Shown piece by piece: positions 1-4,755 of a stretch of 13,574 nt of DNA (position 1 is the stretch's first letter; each line of letters opens with the position of its first letter). This stretch comes from Deferribacteraceae bacterium. Lineage in GTDB: Bacteria > Chrysiogenota > Deferribacteres > Deferribacterales > JAISNW01. The stretch spans positions 1-13,574 of the forward strand of contig JAISNW010000015.1 of the NCBI GenBank assembly GCA_031276055.1, given 5' to 3'. The notes beneath the pieces are model-generated. The model did no database searches, was not told where the DNA came from, and saw only the letters and a program-made list of their open reading frames with translations. A program made the translations under genes and the position numbers.

Positions 1-711
1 CATCGCCAGCACAAAATAGAGGGAAAACAAAGGGAACTCTTTGCCAAGCAGAGGGTTTCGCAACAGCTCCAGCATATGAAAGACAGGATTTATGGCGGTT
101 ATCCACGCATGTTTTGCTACAAACTCCTTCTGCCAAAAGACGGGGGTTATAAACATAAGAACCTGCGTTAAGGTAAGCACTATCTGGGGTATGTCGCGAA
201 AACGAGCGCATATGGCGGCTAAGATCACAATTATGAAGAAAAAGAGGGTGCATATAATTATAAACATAGGGAAAAATAGAAAAAATTCCCAGTGGAAGAT
301 TCTGAAATATAGCAAGATAATGATGATAACTATAAAGTTATGCATAAAAACTATAATATTGCGCCAGAGGAGGCGCAAAACATAGAGGCTCAACGGCTGT
401 TTTATCTGCTTTATCTGCCCTTCAGCGCCGATAAAAGCGGTGCACCCCTCATTTAACAAACCTGATATAAAAAACCAGAGGATAAGCCCGCAGCCCACAA
501 AAGGCAGGTAATCTTTTATCTCTTGCTTAAAGATCTGTGCATAGAGAATCCCTAAAGATAAAACCATAACCGCTATGCTTAAAGTTATCCAGAACGGACC
601 CAACGTGCTTCGCCTATAGCGGAGTTTAATATCTATCCAGCCGAAAGTCAACCAAACATGGCGGCTGTGAACCCCCAGCTTTATATCAGCAATAGCTTCT
701 TTAAGACTCAT
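1..711 (-). CDS. wzm: ABC-2 type polysaccharide export permease (Wzm-like), 3' end beyond window
   Basis: Membrane subunit of an ABC transporter that exports O-antigen or capsule-type polysaccharide across the inner membrane. The visible 237 codons run off base 1 without a stop, and Wzm proteins are usually about 260-270 residues, so only the last helix should be missing. Family hallmarks are seen: DIKLRYRRSTLGPFW at residues 27-41 before the first hydrophobic segment (about 41-60), further hydrophobic stretches at about 70-87, 117-137, 145-168 and 176-193, ARFRDIPQIV at 169-178, and NPVFHMLELLRNPL at 208-221. An in-frame TGA lies three codons before the ATG at 711, which fixes the start. The nearest Shine-Dalgarno-like GGAGG is about 20 nt upstream, which is unusually far. 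It lies 40 nt after ndk. The ATPase partner (Wzt) is not in the window and would be expected beyond base 1. Confidence 0.92.
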   Translation of the reverse strand, partial: MSLKEAIADIKLGVHSRHVWLTFGWIDIKLRYRRSTLGPFWITLSIAVMVLSLGILYAQIFKQEIKDYLPFVGCGLILWFFISGLLNEGCTAFIGAEGQIKQIKQPLSLYVLRLLWRNIIVFMHNFIVIIIILLYFRIFHWEFFLFFPMFIIICTLFFFIIVILAAICARFRDIPQIVLTLTQVLMFITPVFWQKEFVAKHAWITAINPVFHMLELLRNPLLGKEFPLFSLYFVLAM

Positions 712-751
712 GCAAATTTTTCAGAAAATACCCTCCAATCGGCTTTTCCCA

Positions 752-1150
752 CTAAGGGAAGAAGAACGCCAACTCTGCCTTCGCCGTCTCCAGCGCATCT
801 GAACCGTGAACCGCGTTGCGCTCTATATTTTCGCCGTATAATTTGCGGATAGTGCCTTCTTCAGCCTCCGCAGGATTTGTAGCCCCCATCACCTGCCGCC
901 ATGCTTTAACCGCCCCTTCTTTTTCGAGCGCAAGCGCTACTATAGGCCCTGAACTCATATATTTTGTGAGATCATTGTAGAAAGGGCGGGCTTTATGAAC
1001 TTCATAAAATTTTTGCGCTTTTTCTAGGCTTAAACGCTCCATGCGCAAGCCGACAATCTTAAAACCGTTCTTTTCAATAATCTTTATTATCTCCCCAATC
1101 TTCCCTGCCGCTACAGCGTCAGGTTTAATGACGCCGAATGTTGTTTCCAT
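752..1150 (-). CDS. ndk: Nucleoside diphosphate kinase
   Basis: Cytosolic enzyme that moves the gamma phosphate of ATP to other nucleoside diphosphates through a phosphohistidine. At 132 residues it is slightly below the usual 135-145 but complete. The N-terminal strand with VIKPDAV (7-13), the RPFYNDL segment (55-61), [14 protein letters not shown] (89-102) and the active-site motif [12 protein letters not shown] with His115 are all seen. The ATG at 1150 has a strong AAGGAGG five bases upstream. The gene sits between a membrane glycosyltransferase and the export permease, in the same direction. It could support the locus by supplying dTTP, CTP, GTP or UTP for nucleotide-sugar synthesis, but ndk is a housekeeping gene and that link is inference. 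The 78-nt gap on its 5' side leaves room for its own promoter. Confidence 0.97.
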   Translation of the reverse strand: METTFGVIKPDAVAAGKIGEIIKIIEKNGFKIVGLRMERLSLEKAQKFYEVHKARPFYNDLTKYMSSGPIVALALEKEGAVKAWRQVMGATNPAEAEEGTIRKLYGENIERNAVHGSDALETAKAELAFFFP

Positions 1151-1154
1151 AATA

Positions 1155-1181
1155 CCCTCCTTCTACCTAATTATTAAGGAG
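1155..1181 (-). promoter_or_regulatory. ndk ribosome-binding site with a possible sequestering hairpin
   Basis: The ndk Shine-Dalgarno sequence AAGGAG (plus-strand 1157-1162) is preceded in the transcript by its exact complement CTCCTT (plus-strand 1176-1181), with a 13-nt loop. Two more U-G pairs could extend the stem. If transcription starts upstream of 1181 the ribosome-binding site could be masked. Six paired bases around a purine-rich site can arise by chance, so the regulatory role is tentative; the Shine-Dalgarno sequence itself is clear. Confidence 0.35.
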
Positions 1182-1228
1182 AAAGTATCACACCTATGCA
1201 AAAAAAACTAGCAAAAAATAGGGGGCTC

Positions 1229-2602
1229 TTACTCTTTAGTAATTGTGATGCGCTTAAATTTAATCATAGCCCCTCTTGCTCTGCCGACCGTTTGCACAAA
1301 ATTGAAATCCCTCTTAAAATGAACTGTAACTGTAAGGTGATTTTCGGAGCTGAGAATTGGCGTGCTGCTTAACACCTTCCTGCCGTGATCCCTTGATACA
1401 ACAAACTCCCCTGCTATATCGGCATTAGAAGATATAACTTCATACTCTAAAGTAAACTTATAAGAGCCTTTTCTAACAGGAAGATATGGACCATAAAATT
1501 CGCCGCCAGTGGGCTTGGTTGCAAGCGCGTTGGCATCATAGTCGAAATTAGCGTTGTTAAGCCAATTCCAACGCTTAAAAGAAAACTCTCTGCTCTCTCG
1601 CGACTTTGTGGGAAATTCAGGCAGAATCAGCTGCCCTTCACTATATTTATAGAGATTATATTGACCAATTTTAGTCAGTTTCTCCCCTTTAGCTAATATA
1701 GTCTTTGCTCTTTCGTTGAAATTTTTTTCCTCATTATCGGTAGTTAAAAGTATGGTTGGGGTGCTTAGATCCTCTTTATATAAAGTTCTATCTGTTAAAA
1801 TCATATACGGGATAAGAGAGCCATGGTAGTTTTTTGAATTGATATATCCGTTTGTATATATTTTCAATACTCCCGAGTTCCAAAACGAAGCTTCAACTAT
1901 ACTATAACCTTCATTTTGAATATATTCAGCAACTTTCATTAGGTCATTCACCCTTCTTTTAGTTTTAAGACTCTCTAGATTTATGAATATAGATGCAAAA
2001 ACGAGGACGCTAATAATTGGAAGCCACCAATATCTATACCGCATACCTTCATTTTGCGCTATTCCCAATATGATAAGCAATAAGACAAAGCCCATAAGGT
2101 AATATCTAACAAGAGCGGCTGCATAACAGGTAGTCAATAGATATGCAGAGGTAAAAAATATTACAAATATGCAATATAGTGCTATTTTATGAAAATGTTG
2201 GTTTTTTGAGCGCTTAAAGATATAAACCATTGTTGATATAAAGAGCAGAAAAAGAGCAAAAGAAAGGAGAGGGTGCGTTGCATAGGAGATCTGAACAAGC
2301 TCCTGCAACCTAAACGATATATTTTTCCATTCTAGAATCTTTGTTATAGGTTGAAATTGCATATTCTGCGGTGAAAAATTTGAAGCATGAAAGTAAAGCG
2401 ATGAGATATAAGAGAGAACCGCAAAAGAGAGCAAGGATGTAAATAATATAATAAAGAAGAGTTCTTTATTAAAAATTAGCCGTTTGCTTGTAAAGGTTGA
2501 TTTTAGGTATACAACCGCCTCAACTGCTAGAATAGGAATGTATAGGATTAAGATTAACCTCGGCGAGCCGTAAGACATATAAATTGCAGTGAATACAAGC
2601 AA
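1229..2602 (-). CDS. C-terminal part of a frameshifted GT-C-like membrane glycosyltransferase
   Basis: About 457 codons that continue the protein begun at 3255 after a frame change at the G tract 2640-2650. The frame is open back to the tract, and the only starts near its head (TTG 2602, ATG 2578) have no Shine-Dalgarno sequence, so separate translation is unlikely. Visible are hydrophobic segments at about residues 13-35, 45-67, 112-130, 142-162, 165-183 and 194-210, then a soluble region. The last 95 residues or so contain GEFYGPYLPVRKGSYKFTLEY followed by alternating short strands, a pattern seen in beta-sandwich, carbohydrate-binding-like domains at the end of some GT-C proteins. Joined with the upstream part the protein would be about 675 residues. 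The role would be periplasmic transfer of a sugar from a polyprenyl-phosphate donor. Substrate and exact family are unknown to me. Confidence 0.75.
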   Translation of the reverse strand: MLVFTAIYMSYGSPRLILILYIPILAVEAVVYLKSTFTSKRLIFNKELFFIILFTSLLSFAVLSYISSLYFHASNFSPQNMQFQPITKILEWKNISFRLQELVQISYATHPLLSFALFLLFISTMVYIFKRSKNQHFHKIALYCIFVIFFTSAYLLTTCYAAALVRYYLMGFVLLLIILGIAQNEGMRYRYWWLPIISVLVFASIFINLESLKTKRRVNDLMKVAEYIQNEGYSIVEASFWNSGVLKIYTNGYINSKNYHGSLIPYMILTDRTLYKEDLSTPTILLTTDNEEKNFNERAKTILAKGEKLTKIGQYNLYKYSEGQLILPEFPTKSRESREFSFKRWNWLNNANFDYDANALATKPTGGEFYGPYLPVRKGSYKFTLEYEVISSNADIAGEFVVSRDHGRKVLSSTPILSSENHLTVTVHFKRDFNFVQTVGRARGAMIKFKRITITKE

Positions 2603-3255
2603 TAAAATTTTGGCTTTATTATGGAGGATAAAGGAGATTCCCCCCCCCCCACTTTCGATAATCTGTTTTCTAAATTAATCTTAATGGCCAACGTTAAGAG
2701 AGAAACAATAACAAAACCAGCATAGGCGTCAAAGTATAAAAATTGAAGAGTGCTTCTGGGGTTAATCCCCAGATAGCACGACAAGGTAAATAGTATTGCT
2801 GCTTTATTAAAATTCAGCTGTTTTAAGAGATATATTATTACAGCGGATTGTGAAAATAGGAGAAAAACCATCATTATCTGTTGAGATAGATTGAAATTTT
2901 TTGTGATGGCGTATATAGGAAGATAAAAGAACAGACCAAGTCTATTGAGAAATAACTCATTAGCGGTTCCAAAAGAAACAGGTATTAAACTGCCTGTTGA
3001 GTAAACCATCTGTTTGAAAGTCATCTCGTTAGCTGTATCAGAGTTTACATTGTAAAGGAAACGGGAAAAGTTTAAGTAGATTAACCAACCGATTATACAT
3101 ACCAACACAACTGACCAAAAGATGAGGTATAATCTATCTTCGCGAGGAGCATCGCCCCAATAATTTTTTAAGAATACTCTGATACGGCCTTTCAATTTGC
3201 CCTCTATAAACTCTAACTTATCTGTGAATATTGCAGTTATTTTAGATTTTTGCAA
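2554..3255 (-). CDS. N-terminal part of a frameshifted GT-C-like membrane glycosyltransferase
   Basis: The first 202 codons of a polytopic membrane protein, then 31 out-of-frame codons after the G11 tract to a stop at 2554. A basic cytosolic N-terminus is followed by hydrophobic segments at about residues 43-61, 109-118, 127-145, 151-166 and 177-192. Asp73 in the first non-cytosolic loop (NSDTANEM) fits the acidic residue of GT-C transferases, which use polyprenyl-phosphate sugars. The TTG at 3255 directly follows an in-frame TAA and has no Shine-Dalgarno sequence. The TTG at 3195 (residue 21) follows GAGGG by four bases and may be the true start. The end overlaps the next frame by 49 nt, which is expected for a single broken gene and not for two genes. 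It is either a phase-off allele, a pseudogene, or intact with a miscounted homopolymer. Confidence 0.75.
   Translation of the reverse strand: MQKSKITAIFTDKLEFIEGKLKGRIRVFLKNYWGDAPREDRLYLIFWSVVLVCIIGWLIYLNFSRFLYNVNSDTANEMTFKQMVYSTGSLIPVSFGTANELFLNRLGLFFYLPIYAITKNFNLSQQIMMVFLLFSQSAVIIYLLKQLNFNKAAILFTLSCYLGINPRSTLQFLYFDAYAGFVIVSLLTLAIKINLENRLSKVGGGESPLSSIIKPKFYCLYSLQFICLTARRG
2640..2650 (-). repeat. G11 homopolymer tract at the frameshift point
   Basis: Eleven consecutive C on the plus strand (G in the coding strand) lie where the two frames of the membrane glycosyltransferase meet. With 11 G the upstream frame reads SKVGGGESP and ends 31 codons after Val202. With 9 or 12 G it would continue as GGISFILHNKAK into the downstream frame. 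Tracts of this length are classical slipped-strand phase-variation sites in surface-structure genes, and also classical sequencing-error sites. Confidence 0.9.
3227..3255 (-). promoter_or_regulatory. Possible sigma70-type promoter before the GT-C-like gene
   Basis: On the minus strand TTGCAA (3255-3250) and AATATT (3232-3227) are 17 nt apart, with TGC directly before the second hexamer (extended -10). Each hexamer matches 4 of 6 consensus bases. Transcription would begin near 3220 and favour the TTG start at 3195 over the one at 3255. AT-rich DNA gives such matches often. Confidence 0.25.
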
Positions 3256-3352
3256 TTAATATTTTTCAGTAAGAGCAGGGGTGGTCGCTCCGAAATTCCC
3301 CTTCCGAAAATTCCCCTTCACCCTTGCGCCTTTTGCGTTAGCAAAAGAGCAA

Positions 3353-3438
3353 GGTTTCAGTGCAAGGGGTGGACGCCTTGCAATAGTGAGCTTGCGAACT
3401 ATTGCAAGAAATGCGGACGGGGTAGTCTAAATCGCAAG
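3353..3438 (+). repeat. Structured repeat module, copy 1
   Basis: Order: GGTTTCAGTGCAAGGGGTGG, then a perfect 11-bp stem (3377-3387 with 3398-3408) around the 10-nt loop GAGCTTGCGA, then a 7-nt linker, then the conserved tail starting GACGGGGTAGTCTAAATC and ending GCAAG (3416-3438). The tail is identical over 23 bases to that of copy 3. A second hairpin, 3313-3369, overlaps its 5' end. Confidence 0.85.
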
Positions 3439-3515
3439 CCGTTATTACGCTATAGATGAGAATAAATCAATTACCTCGTCTGCTAATTTATTTTCAGCGG
3501 TCGCGTAGGCGGAGT

Positions 3516-3600
3516 TTGCGATTTATAATTACCCCGTCTGCAATTCTTCCGACAACTCACAGGTTCGTTATCGGAAGGCAGCCACCCCTTTACTGAAACC
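3516..3600 (-). repeat. Structured repeat module, copy 2 (inverted)
   Basis: Read on the minus strand: GGTTTCAGTAAAGGGGTGGC, then an 11-bp stem with one G-T pair (3577-3567 with 3556-3546) around the 10-nt loop GAACCTGTGA, a 7-nt linker, then GACGGGGTAATTATAAATCG. The stem sequence differs from copy 1 at most positions, but pairing, loop length and linker length are kept. Confidence 0.85.
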
Positions 3601-3643
3601 TTGCCTTTGGACGCAAGCTCCAAAGTGCAAGGGCAAAGGGGAA

Positions 3644-3725
3644 TTTAAGAGTGCAAGGGATGCCTTCTGTTCACGAGTTTACGAGTGAGCAGAAGATAAG
3701 CAGACGGGGTAGTCTAAATCGCAAG
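3644..3725 (+). repeat. Structured repeat module, copy 3
   Basis: A diverged 5' flank (TTAAGAGTGCAAGGGATG) leads to an 11-bp stem with one G-T pair (3664-3674 with 3685-3695) around the 10-nt loop GAGTTTACGA. A 7-nt linker and the 23-base tail 3703-3725, identical to copy 1, follow. Confidence 0.85.
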
Positions 3726-3749
3726 CTGCAACCCACGCGACCGCTGAAT

Positions 3750-4751
3750 TCAACTATCTTCAGTCTCTCTTAACCCCTTCTTTCCCACATCTCTAGTGAA
3801 TTGGGTAGTTTTTTCAGTGGAGGCGGAGTTAATCATAATTCTGTTATCTTTTCTCTTAGAACTATGCTTAAAATCAACAAGCATCTCTCCAATTAAACCG
3901 ACTGAAAAAAATTGGATGCCTAGTATTATTAAAAGCACTGCCAGCATAAGCAAAGGTCTTGTTCCGATGCTTTCTGACAAGATAAACTTTCTTGCCATTA
4001 GATAAACAGATAAAATTATTCCAACAAAAAGTAGAGAGATTCCTATCTTACCAAAATAGTGCATCGGCTTGTCAATATATTTGCTTATAAAAAAAACTGT
4101 AACTGCATCAAATAGCCCCCTAAGATAACGTTTAATCCCATATTTAGATTTGCCGTGAGCTCTTTTGTTGTTAATAACAGGAAGTTCAGCTATCTTAAAG
4201 CCGTTTCTGGCAGCAAAAACAGGAATATATCTATGCATCTCGCCGTATAGCGATAGCGACTGAATAACCTCCCTTCTATAAGCCTTAAAGCCGCAATTAA
4301 AATCGTGGAGCTTTACCCCCGAAAAAAATGCTACTATAAAGTTAAAGAGCTTTGAAGGCAAACGCTTTTCAATTGGGTCGTTTCGCTTTACCTTCCAACC
4401 TGAAACAAGATCATAACCTTCATGAAGTTTATCTAACATTCTCTTAATGTCAGTTGGATCATCCTGAAGGTCGGCATCCATTGTAACAACTATATCACCG
4501 TGGGAATTTTCAAACCCAGCTTGTAATGCTAGTGCTTTGCCGAAATTTTTTCTGAAAGAAATATAGTAAGTATTAGGGTAACGTTTACAGCACTTCTTTA
4601 TTTCAGATAAGGTTGCATCGGTAGAACCATCATCTATAATCAATATCTCATAGTCGAAGTTTTGAATATTTAATACAATATTTTCAATAAGTTCCGCTAT
4701 ACTCTTTTCCTCATTATAAGCAGGAATTACAAGGGAGAGTTCTTTACTCAT
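3750..4751 (-). CDS. GT2 glycosyltransferase, polyprenyl-phosphate (DPM1/ArnC-like) type
   Basis: Membrane-anchored family 2 glycosyltransferase of 333 residues, predicted to move a sugar from a nucleotide donor to undecaprenyl phosphate on the cytosolic face. The GT-A fold starts at LSLVIPAYNEE (5-15), with DDGSTD at 40-45, the metal-site region DADLQDDP at 92-99, HDFNCGFKAYRREV at 149-162 and the basic GKSKYG segment at 200-205. Two hydrophobic helices follow at about 232-252 and 265-288. This matches the DPM1/ArnC/GtrB group, which supplies donors for periplasmic GT-C enzymes, and GT-C-like genes lie on both sides. The ATG at 4751 is 3 nt after the stop of the preceding gene, with AAGG about ten bases upstream, so the pair is probably co-translated. 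The hydrophilic tail after about 295 ends against the repeat island. The sugar is not predictable. Confidence 0.9.
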   Translation of the reverse strand: MSKELSLVIPAYNEEKSIAELIENIVLNIQNFDYEILIIDDGSTDATLSEIKKCCKRYPNTYYISFRKNFGKALALQAGFENSHGDIVVTMDADLQDDPTDIKRMLDKLHEGYDLVSGWKVKRNDPIEKRLPSKLFNFIVAFFSGVKLHDFNCGFKAYRREVIQSLSLYGEMHRYIPVFAARNGFKIAELPVINNKRAHGKSKYGIKRYLRGLFDAVTVFFISKYIDKPMHYFGKIGISLLFVGIILSVYLMARKFILSESIGTRPLLMLAVLLIILGIQFFSVGLIGEMLVDFKHSSKRKDNRIMINSASTEKTTQFTRDVGKKGLRETEDS

Positions 4752-4755
4752 TTAT

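Larger units (their letters stand above)
3493..3748. mobile_element. MITE-like segment bounded by ~49-bp inverted repeats
   Basis: Bases 3493-3541 and 3700-3748 are inverted copies of one another. The outer 14 bases (TTCAGCGGTCGCGT) are perfect, the inner part including ACCCCGTCTGC matches well, and two compensating one-base indels lie between. The 256-bp segment has no coding capacity and ends one base before the GT2 stop codon. Only a TT flanks both ends, so no convincing target-site duplication is seen. It could be a non-autonomous mobile element or simply two palindromic repeats in opposite orientation. Confidence 0.5.
3262..3749. repeat. Intergenic island of structured inverted repeats
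   Basis: No gene is supported between the GT2 stop (3750) and the membrane-protein start. The island is visibly richer in G+C than the flanking genes and is almost wholly made of hairpins and diverged copies of one module. Three module copies (3353-3438 plus, 3516-3600 minus, 3644-3725 plus) share their flanks and loop but not their stems. A second hairpin type (3313-3369 and 3585-3641) has nested stems CCCCTT/AAGGGG, CCTTGC/GCAAGG and a 7-bp inner stem that differs between copies yet pairs in both. A degenerate fragment (TTTCAGT then AGGGGTGG) lies at about 3265-3288. No transposase is nearby. It resembles REP/BIME or MITE-type repeats, or repeated structured RNA. Hairpins here could also act as a transcript-end or processing point between GT2 and the next gene, though no T-run terminator is seen. 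Confidence 0.85.

Noticed and set aside
92..385. Plus-strand open frame near the left edge
   Set aside because: It is antisense to the Wzm-like permease, whose minus-strand frame is continuous with clear family motifs.
740..760. Terminator after ndk (TTCCC TTAGT GGGAA)
   Set aside because: The stem is only about five base pairs and no T-run follows on the minus strand.
658..852. Plus-strand open frame across the ndk-wzm junction
   Set aside because: It overlaps both genes on the opposite strand, has no recognisable protein pattern and no ribosome-binding site.
1195..1225. Terminator between the membrane transferase and ndk based on T-runs
   Set aside because: Two T-runs are present on the minus strand but no stable GC-rich stem precedes them.
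3250..3459. Open frame on the plus strand in the repeat island with CKKCG and other cysteines
   Set aside because: It runs through the hairpin repeats, begins inside the neighbouring gene's 5' end, has no ribosome-binding site and its codons follow repeat sequence, so the cysteines are chance.
3377..3695. Integron attC sites
   Set aside because: The fold-conserved, sequence-variable hairpins recall attC, but I see no R-box GTTRRRY/RYYYAAC pairs, no cassette genes between copies and no integrase.
3256..3749. CRISPR array
   Set aside because: Repeats are few, in both orientations, unevenly spaced and hairpin-variable; there are no regular spacers and no cas genes.
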